A stretch of DNA of 64,000 nucleotides from an uncultured Bacteroidales bacterium (GCA_900316965.1 ONEY01000007.1:1-64000), one strand, 5' to 3'; counted from the stretch's first letter, positions 17,488 through 28,213 are shown. Made by a program: numbers and translations. The notes: a model not told the origin generated them from the letters alone.

Positions 17488-19122
17488 ATGACACAAACTG
17501 GTATTAAAACATTGAGAGACAGCGCTGGTATGCGCTGGACAGCTTTGCTGCTGCTTGCTTTGGCTATGTTTTGCAGCTATGTATTTATGGACATTTTGTC
17601 GCCTATCAAGGACCTTATGCAAGATACTCGTGGATGGGATAGCGGCTCTTTCGGCCGTATGCAGGGCGCTGAGGTGTTCCTTAACGTGTATGTATTCTTC
17701 CTTATCTTTGCCGGTATCATCCTCGACAAGATGGGCGTTCGCTTCACCGCAGTTCTTTCTGGCGCTGTGATGTTGATTGGTGGTATCATCAAGTTCTATG
17801 CCGTTAGTGACGCTTTTATTGGCACAGGTCTTGAAAGTTGGTTCAATACTCACTTGAATTGGAATGGTGAACTGCCAATAATTGGAGCTATTCTGCCTTT
17901 CGCAGCAGGTATGCCTGCATCGGCAAAATTGGCTGCTTGCGGTTTCATGCTCTTCGGCTGTGGCTGTGAGATGGCTGGCATTACCGTAAGCCGTGGTATT
18001 GTTAAATGGTTCAAAGGCCGTGAAACGGCTCTTGCAATGGGCTCCGAAATGGCTTTGGCACGCTTGGGTGTGGCTACATGTATGATCTTCTCACCTTATT
18101 TTGCAAAACTTGGTGGCGAAATCCATGTCGACAACGCTGTCAAATTTGGCGTTGTGCTGCTCTGCATTGCACTTATTATGTTCATTACCTATTTCTTCAT
18201 GGACAAGAAGCTCGACAGCCAAACTGGCGAGGCTGAGGAAAAGGACGATCCTTTCAAACTCAGCGACCTTGGCAAGATTTTCAGCAGCCTTGGCTTCTGG
18301 CTTGTCGCTCTGCTCTGCGTGCTTTATTATAGCGCTATTTTCCCATTCCAGAAATATGCAGTCAATATGCTTCAGTGCAATTTGACTCTGACTCCTGCCG
18401 ATCCTAACACCTTCTGGGGCGGTAATTCGGTTACCATCGTTCAGTACATCCTTATGCTTGTTGTCGCAGCCGGCTCTTTCTCAAGCAATTTCATCAAGAA
18501 TAACAAAGGTCTTAAAGTTTGCTTGATGGGTATTGCTGTGATCGCTCTTGTGGTTTATTGCTACATGGGTTACATGCGTGGCACTGCTGAGACTATTTTC
18601 GCTGTCTTCCCATTGCTGGCAGTTGCTATCACTCCTATTCTTGGCAACTATGTCGACCATAAGGGCAAGGCTGCCTCTATGCTTATGCTTGGCTCTATGC
18701 TGCTGGTTGTATGCCACCTCACCTTCGCATTCGTTCTTCCTGGCGTGTCGGCTAATTCCTCTGTTGGTGGCGTGGTCGTTGCCTATGTCACTATCCTCGT
18801 TCTCGGAGCTAGCTTCTCGCTGGTACCTGCCGCTCTGTGGCCATCTGTACCTAAGCTGGTCGACGAGAAGATTATCGGTTCTGCATATGCGGCTATATTC
18901 TGGATTCAGAATATTGGCCTCGGTTTGTTCCCTGCTCTTATCGGTATTGTTCTCAACAACACCAACGAGGGCAAGGCTTCGCACGAACTCGATTACACAT
19001 GGGCTCTTGTTATGCTGGCTGCCTTGGGTATCGCCGCTCTTCTTATCTCGATCTACCTCCGTGCCGTCGACAAGAAGAAAGGCTACGGCCTTGAGCAACC
19101 TAACATCAAGAGTGAAGAATAA
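17488..19122 (+). CDS. major facilitator superfamily transporter
   Basis: A 544-residue polytopic inner-membrane protein with about 12 hydrophobic helices and an MFS-type first-loop region (FAGIILDKMGVRFTAVLSGAVM near 72-93). It has a cytoplasmic central loop rich in charge (about 235-265) and an extended loop between the first helices holding SWFNTHLNWNGE. It is longer than a minimal MFS carrier (about 400 residues). Substrate cannot be read from sequence. It has its own consensus promoter and a terminator, so it is monocistronic. Confidence 0.85.
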   Translation: MTQTGIKTLRDSAGMRWTALLLLALAMFCSYVFMDILSPIKDLMQDTRGWDSGSFGRMQGAEVFLNVYVFFLIFAGIILDKMGVRFTAVLSGAVMLIGGIIKFYAVSDAFIGTGLESWFNTHLNWNGELPIIGAILPFAAGMPASAKLAACGFMLFGCGCEMAGITVSRGIVKWFKGRETALAMGSEMALARLGVATCMIFSPYFAKLGGEIHVDNAVKFGVVLLCIALIMFITYFFMDKKLDSQTGEAEEKDDPFKLSDLGKIFSSLGFWLVALLCVLYYSAIFPFQKYAVNMLQCNLTLTPADPNTFWGGNSVTIVQYILMLVVAAGSFSSNFIKNNKGLKVCLMGIAVIALVVYCYMGYMRGTAETIFAVFPLLAVAITPILGNYVDHKGKAASMLMLGSMLLVVCHLTFAFVLPGVSANSSVGGVVVAYVTILVLGASFSLVPAALWPSVPKLVDEKIIGSAYAAIFWIQNIGLGLFPALIGIVLNNTNEGKASHELDYTWALVMLAALGIAALLISIYLRAVDKKKGYGLEQPNIKSEE

Positions 19123-19149
19123 AAACAATATGTTTTTTATTGTCAAATA

Positions 19150-19181
19150 AAAACGCCGCTCATATGGGCGGCGTTTTTTTT
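19150..19181 (+). terminator. intrinsic terminator after the MFS gene
   Basis: AAAACGCCGC pairs perfectly with GCGGCGTTTT over an 8-nt loop, followed by more T. Confidence 0.93.
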
Positions 19182-19459
19182 GAATAACAATCTTCAGTTT
19201 TGTTGTGCTGATTATTGAAAAAGTAAATAAGTGATTCTGAAGTTTAAGTGGAAGTAAAAGTGGGAAGTTTAAGTGAACAAATGAATTTGTATTGTCCTGT
19301 GTGCAGCGCATAACTACCTTTTATTACATCCCATTGTTTTACGTTATTGTTATTTATTTCTAAGTGCAATAATATATAAATTTAACATTTTTTATATATT
19401 TTGTTTCGACTATTTTGCATTAAGAATACACTATTAGTTTGAGAAAAAAACAGAGTATC
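19182..19459. other. AT-rich gap, no gene recognised
   Basis: Lies between the MFS terminator and the orphan leader frame. It is AT-rich, with no RNA gene, repeat or coding signal seen. Confidence 0.5.
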
Positions 19460-19597
19460 ATGAGAAATAAAACCATTTTTTTTTCTTTATTAATTACCTG
19501 TTTAGGTATAATAGGAGAGGTCTCCTGGCCTCAGCTCGTTGCCTGCAGTATGAACTTATTGAGCGGAACGCTGGCGCTGAAGACCTTCATAACGTAA
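19460..19597 (+). pseudogene. orphan signal-peptide start, probable gene remnant
   Basis: A 45-codon frame from the ATG at 19460 begins MRNKTIFFSLLITCLGIIG, a good secretion leader, then loses character and stops inside the convergent DUF2461 gene. An imperfect -7 box (TATTTTG, one base short) lies about 50 bp upstream. It may be the 5' end of a lost secreted-protein gene whose body was deleted up to about 19530, or a chance frame. No homology was seen past the leader. Confidence 0.35.
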
Positions 19598-20211
19598 TCC
19601 TCGAAACCGTCGCTAAGCACAACATCTTTGGGCACCTCGTGCATAGTACAGTAATCGCAGTATTTCAGTAGGTCGGCATGCTCCCAGTCGTTGGGATAAC
19701 CCTTGGGCGCTCGGCTCAGCTTTTTGGTGGTATAGTACGAGTCACCAAAATACTTTTTGTAGTCTTTGTTGTTGCGTATGGCCAGAAATTCGTCTATGTT
19801 ATAGAATATTTCTTGTCGTATAGCGGCAAGTTTTGCCTTCTCTGGCATGAAAATGCCGCCACCAAGGCTACAGTTGCCGTTTAGGCCATAATCCTCTTGG
19901 CCAATCTGCAGGTAATAGCCCGCCTCGCCACTGCGTTTGATGCCATAACTGCTTAGAAAGAAAGCGATATGTGTTTTGTAGGGACGTTTGTCTTGTGTGA
20001 AGCGTAAGTCCCGGTATATGCGATAAATGCACTTCTTGGGGTCGGGGTGGCCTATGGAAGGATCAAGGGGAGCTAGTTTGTCAATTATTTGTGCCGTCAA
20101 ATCGATAAACTCCTCTCTGATGGCGTCGTAACGACTTTTGTTGTCCATGAACCATTCTCGGTTGTTGTTGCGATGCAACTCATTGAAGAAGTTTAATATG
20201 TCAGGACTCAT
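19531..20211 (-). CDS. DUF2461 family protein
   Basis: A 226-residue cytoplasmic protein of the DUF2461 (TIGR02453) family. The start LNFFNELHRNNNREWFMDNK, the RIYRDLRFTQDKRPYKTHI segment near 62-80 and the GGIF.P internal motif are diagnostic. Molecular function is unknown. Its ATG overlaps the stop of the upstream lipoprotein gene by 4 bp, which suggests translational coupling. The gene runs convergently towards the orphan leader at 19460. Confidence 0.88.
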   Translation of the reverse strand: MSPDILNFFNELHRNNNREWFMDNKSRYDAIREEFIDLTAQIIDKLAPLDPSIGHPDPKKCIYRIYRDLRFTQDKRPYKTHIAFFLSSYGIKRSGEAGYYLQIGQEDYGLNGNCSLGGGIFMPEKAKLAAIRQEIFYNIDEFLAIRNNKDYKKYFGDSYYTTKKLSRAPKGYPNDWEHADLLKYCDYCTMHEVPKDVVLSDGFEDYVMKVFSASVPLNKFILQATS

Positions 20212-20573
20212 TTTTTCTCCGTGTTGTTGCTTTGATCGCTCTTGACGTTAGTGTCGTTTTCGGCCTCTTTTTTCACCTCTGGGGCTTTCGAAACCTCTTT
20301 TATGGGCTTTACAATATCTATCACGCCGTCCGAAACACATTGAAGTGTGGTTTCTTCCATAGCGTTGACAAAGGCGGTGTCGGACATGAATTCTTTGTAT
20401 TCATTCTCAACCTGGTTAAGGCAGGCCTCTACAGCTTCGTGGCCTTCCAGTTTGTAGCATTCGCATGCTGCTTTACCAGCTTTCAAACCCTCTTCGCGGG
20501 GCCCTTTCCCCGAACATGAAAGGCAGAGAATGGTCGCACCTATTATTAAGGAGGTGGTAATTGCTTTATTCAT
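20208..20573 (-). CDS. small lipoprotein of unknown function
   Basis: A 121-residue protein starting at MNKAIT. A lipobox (LCLSC) sits near residue 20, so it should be a lipid-anchored envelope protein. The mature part contains a paired-cysteine segment (GKAACECYKLEG) and a helical CLNQVENEYKEFM region, and ends in a low-complexity Lys/Asn/Glu tail. The frame stays open 26 codons further upstream, but a -7 box at 20613-20620 falls inside that extension, which fixes the shorter start. Not recognised beyond this. Confidence 0.7.
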   Translation of the reverse strand: MNKAITTSLIIGATILCLSCSGKGPREEGLKAGKAACECYKLEGHEAVEACLNQVENEYKEFMSDTAFVNAMEETTLQCVSDGVIDIVKPIKEVSKAPEVKKEAENDTNVKSDQSNNTEKK

Positions 20574-20612
20574 AGTTTGTTGTTTGTTTATTCGCTGTTT
20601 TTCTTTTCTATG

Positions 20613-20620
20613 CAAAAATA
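20613..20620 (-). promoter_or_regulatory. TATTTTTG -7 box for the lipoprotein gene
   Basis: The minus-strand TATTTTTG lies 40 bp upstream of the 20573 ATG and inside the longer possible frame, so it decides the start. Confidence 0.65.
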
Positions 20621-20821
20621 CATAAAAAATGCAATATATAAACAAGTTCACAGATGTTGTCTATATTTGTATGTTATAATATATAGAAGATGAACTGGTT
20701 ATAGATACCCCATCTATTTCACATCATCTATGACCAACTCTTTGATGAGCTGTGCTGGAAATGACATTGTTTTTTTTGAAAAATATCTTATGATTTAGCG
20801 TTGAATGTTTACGGAAATTAG

Positions 20822-20829
20822 TATATTTG
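20822..20829 (+). promoter_or_regulatory. TATATTTG -7 box for ferritin
   Basis: TATATTTG lies 72 bp before the ferritin ATG. Only a poor TTGA stands near the -33 position. Confidence 0.55.
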
Positions 20830-20900
20830 CAAAATATAAAAAAAATTAGTTTGTAAAAATAAATTATTTATAATCAGTAAAATATTTAAATTTTATAATT

Positions 20901-21416
20901 ATGCTTAACAAAAAAGTTTCCGACTTGCTCAACGAGCAAATCAACAAGGAGCTCTACTCCGCTTATCTCTACCTTGATATGAACAACTATTTTGACAAAC
21001 GCGGTCTTAGTGGTTTTGCCAACTGGTATATGATTCAGGCTCAGGAGGAACGTGACCATGCTATGCTTATCTATAAGTATATGCAGAACAATGATTGCCC
21101 TATAGTTCTCAATGCTATAGCTAAGCCCGACAAGAAGTACAAGAAGGATATGGATGTTCTCAAAGCCGGTCTTGAGCATGAAGAGTATGTTACGGCAAGT
21201 ATCCATACAATTTACGATGCTGCCTACAAGGTTAAAGATTTCCGCACCATGCAGTTCCTCGACTGGTTTGTCAAAGAACAAGGTGAGGAAGAAACCAATG
21301 CTCGCGACATGATCACCAAGATGGAGCTTTTCGGTAGCGACCCCAAGAGCCTCTATATGCTCAATCAGGAGCTTGCCGCTCGCACATACAGTGCACCAAG
21401 TTTGGTCCTCGACTAA
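20901..21416 (+). CDS. ftnA: non-haem ferritin
   Basis: A 171-residue four-helix ferritin that oxidises and stores iron in a 24-mer cage. Ferroxidase ligands are visible: Glu17 (INKELYSAY), Glu50 and His53 (QEERDHAM), Glu94 and the later KEQGEEE segment carrying Gln and Glu. No haem-binding Met pattern of bacterioferritin is evident. Length is normal. It is transcribed alone, with a strong terminator about 78 bp downstream. Iron or peroxide control is likely for the family but no Fur-type box was identified. Confidence 0.95.
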   Translation: MLNKKVSDLLNEQINKELYSAYLYLDMNNYFDKRGLSGFANWYMIQAQEERDHAMLIYKYMQNNDCPIVLNAIAKPDKKYKKDMDVLKAGLEHEEYVTASIHTIYDAAYKVKDFRTMQFLDWFVKEQGEEETNARDMITKMELFGSDPKSLYMLNQELAARTYSAPSLVLD

Positions 21417-21493
21417 GATGGGTTCGGATGTCGAGAGTCTATCCTTTTTTGTGAAAAAAGTTCATACACTCTATTCACACATTTAGCGATGTA

Positions 21494-21525
21494 AGAAGCG
21501 AATCTTCTAGGTTCGCTTCTTTTTG
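21494..21525 (+). terminator. intrinsic terminator after ferritin
   Basis: AGAAGCGAA pairs perfectly with TTCGCTTCT over a 9-nt loop, followed by TTTTG. Confidence 0.88.
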
Positions 21526-21791
21526 TTTCTATTATTGTATATTGCTGTTTTTATGGCGTTGTATGGTTTGGTTTTGCATCTTCCTCCTCTGATTCTAGAT
21601 CGATTAGGAATTCGTTATTCCATTCTCTGTAAGCATCGTTTTTTTTAGAGAAGTATGCCTGCTCAATATTTTTTTAATAATCAATGTTCGATAAAAATAT
21701 TTTTTTGTAAATTTGTAAATTCTTGTGTTGTGTATCGATATATACAACATGTTGTGATATAGATTATAAAAAAATAATAGTATAAGATAAA
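21526..21791. other. AT-rich leader region of secA
   Basis: No gene is seen. It contains a -7 box at 21708-21715 and an AT-rich leader of about 75 nt. Confidence 0.5.
21708..21715 (+). promoter_or_regulatory. TAAATTTG -7 box for secA
   Basis: TAAATTTG lies 76 bp upstream of the secA ATG. The -33 match is weak. Confidence 0.5.
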
Positions 21792-24700
21792 ATGGCTAAT
21801 TTTTTGAGAAAGCTTTTTGGTAGCAAGTCGCAACGCGACCTTAAGGAGGTTCAACCTTTCCTCGATGCTACACTCAAGGTATACCCGTCAATAAAAGAAC
21901 TATCCAACGACGACCTTCGTAATAAAACAATAGAATTTAAGGAACGCATTCAAACGGCAATCAAACCTGAGGAAGATGAGTTGGCTTCATTGCGCCAACG
22001 TATCGAGGATGAATACGATATGCCTGTCGACGAGAAGGAGCAACTGTACAAGCGTATAGACGAGTTGGAAAAAACTTCCTACGACAAGACTCAAACCATA
22101 CTTAACGAAATACTTCCCGAAGCATTTGCCGTGGTTAAGGAAACGGCACGCCGTTTCGCTGAAAACGATGAGGTTATTGTTACCGCCAACGATCACGACC
22201 GCGACTTGTCGGCACACCGTGAAAGCGTAAATATTGATGAAAACGGTAAGGCACACTACAAAAATACCTGGATGGCTGGCGGCAACATGATTAAGTGGGA
22301 TATGGTCCACTATGATGTTCAGCTCATTGGTGGCGTCGTTCTTCACAGTGGCAAAATCGCCGAGATGGCCACTGGTGAGGGTAAAACGCTTGTGGCTACT
22401 CTGCCTGTCTATCTCAACGCTCTGCCCGGCAAGGGTGTGCATGTGGTTACTGTCAACGACTACCTCGCTAAGCGTGACTCGGAATGGATGGGTATGCTCT
22501 TCGAATTCCATGGCCTTACTGTCGACTGCATTGACAAACACGAACCTCACAGCGATGAGCGCAAGGCCGCCTACAATGCCGATATCACCTATGGTACCAA
22601 CAATGAGTTTGGCTTTGACTATCTTCGCGACAATATGAGCCGCAATCCTGGCGAGCTTGTGCAACGTGGTCACAACTATGCTATCGTCGACGAGGTCGAC
22701 TCGGTGCTTATCGACGATGCTCGTACTCCTCTTATCATCAGCGGCCCTACAGCCAAAGGCGACGACCAGGAATTCGACCGCTTCAAACCTGTAATCGAAA
22801 AACTTTACAATACTCAGCGTGTTCTTGTAACGACCATACTCGCCGACGCCAAACGCGAGCTTAGCGCCAATATGGATCAAAAACCCGACCAGCCGGGCGC
22901 TATGGCTCTCTTGCGCGCTTACAGAGGTTTGCCCAAAAACAAAGCTCTCATCAAGTTCCTCAGCGAAACGGGTGTCAAGGCTCTCCTCCAAAAGACTGAG
23001 AACTTCTACATGCAGGAGCAAAACAAATACATGCATATTATCGACGATGAACTCTACTTTGTTGTTGACGAAAAACAGCGTACCTGCGAATTAACTGACA
23101 AAGGTATGGATTTCCTCGCCGATATGGGTGAAGACCGCCGTTTTTATCAGCTCCCTGACGTCGGTGCTGAAATCGCCGAACTGGAAAAAGAAAACCTCTC
23201 GCCCGAAGAGAAATCTAAACGCAAGGAAGAGATTTATAGCAATTTCGCAGTACAGAGCGACCGCGTCCACACTGTAGACCAACTCCTTAAGGCATACACC
23301 CTGTTTGAAAAGGATGTCGATTACGTGCTTACCGACGACCGCCAAGTCAAAATTGTCGACGAGCAGACGGGTCGTATTATGGAAGGTCGCCGTTGGAGCG
23401 ATGGTTTGCACCAAGCTGTCGAGGCTAAGGAAAACGCCAAAGTCGAGGCCGCCACTCAAACCTACGCCACCATTACTCTCCAGAACTATTTCCGCATGTA
23501 CAAGAAACTTGCCGGTATGACAGGTACCGCTGAAACCGAGGCTGGCGAGTTCTGGAACATCTATAAACTTGACGTCGTTGTCATTCCCACCAACCGTCCT
23601 ATCGCTCGCGTCGATATGGATGACATGATCTACAAAACAAAGCGTGAGAAATTCAAAGCTGTAATTGAGGAAATCGAACGCTTGCGCGGCGAAGGTCGTC
23701 CTGTTCTGGTGGGTACAACCTCGGTCGAGACCTCCGAATTGCTCAGCAAAATGCTTACCATGAAGGGCATCAAGCACAATGTCCTCAATGCCAAATTGCA
23801 TAAGAAAGAGGCTGATATCGTCGCCGAAGCCGGCGAGCCTGGTCGTGTCACCATCGCCACTAATATGGCTGGTCGTGGTACCGATATCAAGCTCAAGGGC
23901 GACGTACGCGAGCATGGCGGTCTTGCCATCATCGGAACGGAACGCCATGAAAGCCGTCGTGTCGACCGCCAGCTGCGTGGTCGTGCCGGTCGTCAGGGCG
24001 ACCCGGGTTCGTCTCTCTTCTTTGTCTCTCTTGAGGACGACCTTATGCGTATCTTCGGCTCCGAACGTATAGCCTCCATCATGGACCGTATGGGCTTGCA
24101 GGAAGGTGAGGTTATTCAGCATAGCATGATTACTAAACAGATAGAGCGTGCGCAAAAGAAGGTCGAGGAAAACAACTTCGGTATGCGTAAACGTCTGCTC
24201 GAGTATGACGATGTTATGAACAACCAACGAACTGTTATCTACAACAAGCGTCGTAACGCACTTTATGGCGACCGCCTCTCTATCGATATCTCCAATATGT
24301 TCTACGACACATGCGAACTTCTTTATACTGAGGCAGATCAGTCGCACGACTATGAGGGATTCAAGATGGAAATGATTCGTGTCTTTGCCCTCGATGTGCC
24401 TTTTACCGAGAAGGAACTCTTCAACACTCGCGACACTCGCGGCATGATAGAACAACTTTACAATCTCACCTACAATGCCTACAAGGAGCGTATGCAGCGT
24501 TTGGCTGAGCTTGCTTATCCTTTCATTAAAAATATACATGACAATACTCGCTATCAGAATGTCGTCTTCCCAATCACCGATGGCGTAAAAACAATGAATG
24601 TCATCTGCCCCGTCCAAAAATCGTACGAGAACGGAGGCCGTGAGGTTCAGCTCTCTATCGAGAAAAACATCACCCTCGCTATCATTGACGACATGTGGAA

Positions 24701-25088
24701 GGAACATCTCCGCGAGCTCGACGACCTCAAAACTTCGGTTCAGAACGCCTCCTATGAGCAGAAAGACCCATTGTTGATTTACAAGTTCGAGTCGTTCAAC
24801 TTGTTCGAGAAAATGCTCCTCGACATCAACCGTCAGATTGCGTCGTTCTTGAGCCGCGCAAGTCTTCCTGTTAAGCAGGAGAGCGAAATGAAAGAGGCTC
24901 AGCAACCCACTTCCAACCAGCGCAACTTGCGTACCAGCCGCAACGACGCTCCCGAGGCTCAACGCACAGCTCCTCGCGAGAAACCTCAACCTGTCCATGT
25001 CGAGAAAAAAATTGGTCGCAACGACCCTTGTCCTTGCGGCAGCGGCAAAAAGTACAAAAATTGCCACGGTAAAGATATAGAGGGTTGA
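21792..25088 (+). CDS. secA: preprotein translocase ATPase SecA
   Basis: A 1098-residue motor that drives proteins through SecYEG. Walker A GEGKT is at 195-199 (MATGEGKT), followed by VNDYLAKRD, the DEVDS helicase motif near 302-306, the TGTAETE segment in the second half and the [10 protein letters not shown] arginine-finger motif. The C-terminus carries the zinc-binding SEC-C motif [14 protein letters not shown]. Bacteroidota SecA proteins are of this length because of insertions in the nucleotide-binding domains. It is the only Sec gene here and supplies substrates for the many signal-peptide and T9SS proteins in the window. Confidence 0.98.
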   Translation: MANFLRKLFGSKSQRDLKEVQPFLDATLKVYPSIKELSNDDLRNKTIEFKERIQTAIKPEEDELASLRQRIEDEYDMPVDEKEQLYKRIDELEKTSYDKTQTILNEILPEAFAVVKETARRFAENDEVIVTANDHDRDLSAHRESVNIDENGKAHYKNTWMAGGNMIKWDMVHYDVQLIGGVVLHSGKIAEMATGEGKTLVATLPVYLNALPGKGVHVVTVNDYLAKRDSEWMGMLFEFHGLTVDCIDKHEPHSDERKAAYNADITYGTNNEFGFDYLRDNMSRNPGELVQRGHNYAIVDEVDSVLIDDARTPLIISGPTAKGDDQEFDRFKPVIEKLYNTQRVLVTTILADAKRELSANMDQKPDQPGAMALLRAYRGLPKNKALIKFLSETGVKALLQKTENFYMQEQNKYMHIIDDELYFVVDEKQRTCELTDKGMDFLADMGEDRRFYQLPDVGAEIAELEKENLSPEEKSKRKEEIYSNFAVQSDRVHTVDQLLKAYTLFEKDVDYVLTDDRQVKIVDEQTGRIMEGRRWSDGLHQAVEAKENAKVEAATQTYATITLQNYFRMYKKLAGMTGTAETEAGEFWNIYKLDVVVIPTNRPIARVDMDDMIYKTKREKFKAVIEEIERLRGEGRPVLVGTTSVETSELLSKMLTMKGIKHNVLNAKLHKKEADIVAEAGEPGRVTIATNMAGRGTDIKLKGDVREHGGLAIIGTERHESRRVDRQLRGRAGRQGDPGSSLFFVSLEDDLMRIFGSERIASIMDRMGLQEGEVIQHSMITKQIERAQKKVEENNFGMRKRLLEYDDVMNNQRTVIYNKRRNALYGDRLSIDISNMFYDTCELLYTEADQSHDYEGFKMEMIRVFALDVPFTEKELFNTRDTRGMIEQLYNLTYNAYKERMQRLAELAYPFIKNIHDNTRYQNVVFPITDGVKTMNVICPVQKSYENGGREVQLSIEKNITLAIIDDMWKEHLRELDDLKTSVQNASYEQKDPLLIYKFESFNLFEKMLLDINRQIASFLSRASLPVKQESEMKEAQQPTSNQRNLRTSRNDAPEAQRTAPREKPQPVHVEKKIGRNDPCPCGSGKKYKNCHGKDIEG

Positions 25089-25170
25089 TATGTCTAGCTC
25101 TTTTGCCGCTCTATTGACATTCTGACCTGCCAACAACATTAACAAGCATCATTTACATAAATCCATTATT

Positions 25171-25761
25171 ATGAAAAAGATTCTTATTTTGGCACTGCTA
25201 TTGGCGGTTTTTGCTTCGACACCTCTCAGAGCTCAGCTTTTTCAGTCGGGCATTAAACTGCAATACTCAACAATGTCAGTCGACGAGATGATCTCCACAG
25301 TTCAATCTGAGGCCAAAGATTTCTCCCTTTCCACCGACCTTCTCAAAAGTAGCGAGGTGGGGCTGTTCTTCCGTCTCAATCCGGGCAACTGGGTTACTGT
25401 TCAAGCCGAAGCCAATGTCTCAATCGGCTCCGTGTGGGATTCTGTCGACGCTCAAGGCGATTTTATCAACTCTTCAATCTGGATGTTCCAGAACATTAGC
25501 GATGTCAACTTCTCTGTGCCTATTATGGCTGGCGTCCGCCTGCTCGACTTCGGCGACATGTTCACTCTTAGGGTTCTGGCAGGCCCGGAGTTCTATACCT
25601 CTATCAAAAGCATTAAAAATAAAGAGATAGACTTCTCTAAATATTCTCTCTCATTAGGCTTGGGTATCGATCTGTTCAACGTCATTGCTGTGGATGGACG
25701 CATTATGCGCTATTCCGACGGCAATATGGTTTACAAGTTGGGAGTGGGGTTGATATTCTGA
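25171..25761 (+). CDS. outer-membrane beta-barrel protein
   Basis: A 196-residue protein with a signal peptide ending near LRAQ. The mature part has alternating amphipathic strands (WVTVQAEANVSIG, MFTLRVLAGPEFYTS, YSLSLGLGIDLF) and a final VYKLGVGLIF strand. This is typical of PorT/OmpA-type small barrels in Bacteroidota. It follows secA by 82 bp and precedes the TonB receptor by 25 bp, so it may share a transcript with the receptor. No specific function can be read. Confidence 0.7.
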   Translation: MKKILILALLLAVFASTPLRAQLFQSGIKLQYSTMSVDEMISTVQSEAKDFSLSTDLLKSSEVGLFFRLNPGNWVTVQAEANVSIGSVWDSVDAQGDFINSSIWMFQNISDVNFSVPIMAGVRLLDFGDMFTLRVLAGPEFYTSIKSIKNKEIDFSKYSLSLGLGIDLFNVIAVDGRIMRYSDGNMVYKLGVGLIF

Positions 25762-25786
25762 TTTCCTTGAGCTTGATAATAAAGAG

Positions 25787-28117
25787 ATGTCTTTCGTCTG
25801 CTCTCGTTCTATGCTGTCAAAAATCTTCTCTGTTTCGATGCTGGCTCTGTTCTGTGCTATGCAGGGCATCGCTTGTTGTCAGTCGGTAAAAGGAAGGGTC
25901 GTCGACAGCCAAAGCAACGAACCTCTTTCTGGCGTGAGCGTTTTTTGGAGTGGTACTAGTATCGGCACCACAACATCTTCTCCCGATGGTGCTTTTTCCT
26001 TGCCCTTGCATAACAAAGAGAACCATCTTGTGGCCAGAATTATGGGGTATGAAAACGATACTGTCGTCGTCCGTCACGATACAGTTGTCACTTTCTCTCT
26101 TGCTCCAAGCAGCAAGCGTCTCGGAAGAGTAATCGTCAAGCGCCGCCGCAAAAATCAGTTCACCAACATGTCATCGCTCGAGCTCACCGAGGTCATCACC
26201 TCCGAAGGTCTGCGAGGGTTGGCATGTTGCAATCTTGGTGAGAGTTTTGAGAATTCAGCCACTGTCGATGTGGGATACAGCGACGCGGTGTCGGGCAGCA
26301 AACAGATACAGCTGTTGGGCCTTACTGGAGTCTATTCGCAGATGCTGCTCGAGAACACACCTTTTCTGCGGGGCATCGCCGCTCCTTTCGGGTTGGGGTA
26401 TGTTCCCGGACAGTGGATGGAGAGTATCTCGGTCAGCAAGGGTGTGGCGACAGTCAAGAACGGCTACGAGGCGATAACAGGTACGATAAATCTTGAGTAT
26501 CAAAAACCCAAGAAGGACGACCGCTTCTCGCTCAACCTGTATGAGAACAGTGAGCTGCGCTCCGAGTTGACGGCTCGCTTGAGCCATCGTTTCAGCGATC
26601 GGCTTGCCACAGGTCTGTTGCTCTACGGCACCTATGGCGCTATGCGCAGCGACCATATCGGCCATGATGGATATATGGATTCCCCGTTGCAGAACCAGCT
26701 TAACATTGCCAATCGTTGGCATTACGAGGGCAAGAACGGGCTTGTCTCGCAGACCTTGTTCAACTACATCCATGAGAACCGGCTGGGTGGAGATATGCGT
26801 TTCGAGCGCGAAATGCGGGGCAGCGACACAATCTATGGTTTCGGTGGCGTCACCGACCGGTTGCATTTCTTCTCAAAGAACGGTTTCGCCATAAGCAACA
26901 CAGCCTCGTTCGGTTCCCAGATAAGTGGCACATGGGAGCGTCGCGACGCCTTCTATGGCCAGACAGATTACAGCGGCGACCAGCGCGACCTCTATGTCAA
27001 CCTGCTTGTCAATGCCGAGGTGAGCGGCGGCCATGTTGTCGACTTTGGTGTTTCGGCAAGCTATAACGACGTCAGCGAGATGCTCGAGAAGGCCATTGTT
27101 TTCCATTACCCTTTAATCATCTCAGCCGAAGGTTTACCACAGTTCTTCTTCAACACAACGTCGTTTGTCCCGGGCGCTTTTGGTCAGTATACCTTCCGTT
27201 ATGGCGACGACTTCAATGCCACTTTGGGATTGCGTTACGACTACAACAGCTTCTATCAACGCCATCTTGTCACACCTCGGCTCCATTTCCGTTGGCAGGT
27301 GGTCAAGGGATGGGTGCTGCGAGGCTCTGCGGGACGGGGTTTCCGTTCCCCCACAGTCGTAGCCGAGAACATGGGGCTTTTGGCGTCAAGCCGTGTTTGG
27401 ATCTTCGACGATGCTCCTGGAGTGAATGCTGAACGATGGGATTATCGCGAGCATGTTCCTTTGGAGGAGGCCTGGAACGGCGGGCTCAATCTCGCCAAGA
27501 AAGTGAAACTTGACGACGACCGGGAGATGACCTTCACCGTCGACTTCTACCACACCGAGTTTGTCAGCCAGCTCCTCGTCGACCTTGATGCCGATGAGTC
27601 GGAGGTGCGTCTCACACCTCTTTCCGGCCGTAGTTTCTCCAATGTCGTGCAGGCCGATTTCAGTATAGAGCCACTTACAGGCTTCACCGTCTCGTTGGCT
27701 GGCAAGGTCAACGACGTGCGCTATATGTCGCCCTCACTGGGCACAATGGTGCGCAAACCCTACACATCGCTATGGAAAGCGTTGATGGTGCTGAGTTACC
27801 ACACCCGTTACGACAAGTGGCGCTTCGATTTCACCACGCAATTCAACGGCCCCCAGCGCATCCCCGTCAACTATGGCACCGCGCAAGGTATGGTGCCCGA
27901 CGAGGCGCCGGCATATATCTATATGCTTGGGCAGGTGTCGCGGCGATTCAAGCGTTTTGAGTTGTATGGCGGCGTTGAGAATATCACAGGTTATGTGCAG
28001 CCCCATCCCGTCATAGGCTACGACAACCCCTTCTCGACAGGCTTCGACGCCTCCGTTGTGTATGCGCCCCTCATGGGCCGCCTCTTCTATCTCGGCCTTC
28101 GTTATAATATCATGTAA
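25787..28117 (+). CDS. TonB-dependent outer-membrane receptor
   Basis: A 776-residue receptor. After a signal sequence there is a carboxypeptidase-regulatory-like domain (VKGRVVDSQSNEPLSGVSVFW), then a TonB plug (about 115-235, with LLGLTGVYSQMLLENTPF and GTINLEYQKP) and a 22-strand barrel that ends in YLGLRYNIM, with the terminal aromatic residues usual for barrel insertion. A later ATG (25811) gives a cleaner leader. No SusD partner follows. Instead, a small HMA-like protein is encoded 96 bp downstream, an arrangement often tied to metal or metal-chelate uptake. Substrate is inferred only. Confidence 0.9.
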   Translation: MSFVCSRSMLSKIFSVSMLALFCAMQGIACCQSVKGRVVDSQSNEPLSGVSVFWSGTSIGTTTSSPDGAFSLPLHNKENHLVARIMGYENDTVVVRHDTVVTFSLAPSSKRLGRVIVKRRRKNQFTNMSSLELTEVITSEGLRGLACCNLGESFENSATVDVGYSDAVSGSKQIQLLGLTGVYSQMLLENTPFLRGIAAPFGLGYVPGQWMESISVSKGVATVKNGYEAITGTINLEYQKPKKDDRFSLNLYENSELRSELTARLSHRFSDRLATGLLLYGTYGAMRSDHIGHDGYMDSPLQNQLNIANRWHYEGKNGLVSQTLFNYIHENRLGGDMRFEREMRGSDTIYGFGGVTDRLHFFSKNGFAISNTASFGSQISGTWERRDAFYGQTDYSGDQRDLYVNLLVNAEVSGGHVVDFGVSASYNDVSEMLEKAIVFHYPLIISAEGLPQFFFNTTSFVPGAFGQYTFRYGDDFNATLGLRYDYNSFYQRHLVTPRLHFRWQVVKGWVLRGSAGRGFRSPTVVAENMGLLASSRVWIFDDAPGVNAERWDYREHVPLEEAWNGGLNLAKKVKLDDDREMTFTVDFYHTEFVSQLLVDLDADESEVRLTPLSGRSFSNVVQADFSIEPLTGFTVSLAGKVNDVRYMSPSLGTMVRKPYTSLWKALMVLSYHTRYDKWRFDFTTQFNGPQRIPVNYGTAQGMVPDEAPAYIYMLGQVSRRFKRFELYGGVENITGYVQPHPVIGYDNPFSTGFDASVVYAPLMGRLFYLGLRYNIM

Positions 28118-28213
28118 TAAAACTCCGATTTTGGCGTTATAACCAATATCCTTACTGTTTCATTAACAGAATTAACAAATTGTAAATCATCTTGTATATT
28201 ATTGCTTCTATCT

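Larger units (their letters stand above)
20574..20900. other. divergent intergenic region
   Basis: Holds the -7 boxes of the lipoprotein (minus) and ferritin (plus) genes. The middle part, about 20690-20770, shows no gene or clear RNA structure. Confidence 0.5.

Noticed and set aside
23091..25145. 684-codon open frame antisense to secA
   Set aside because: Same shadow effect. SecA motifs are on the plus strand and no family pattern is seen on the minus strand.
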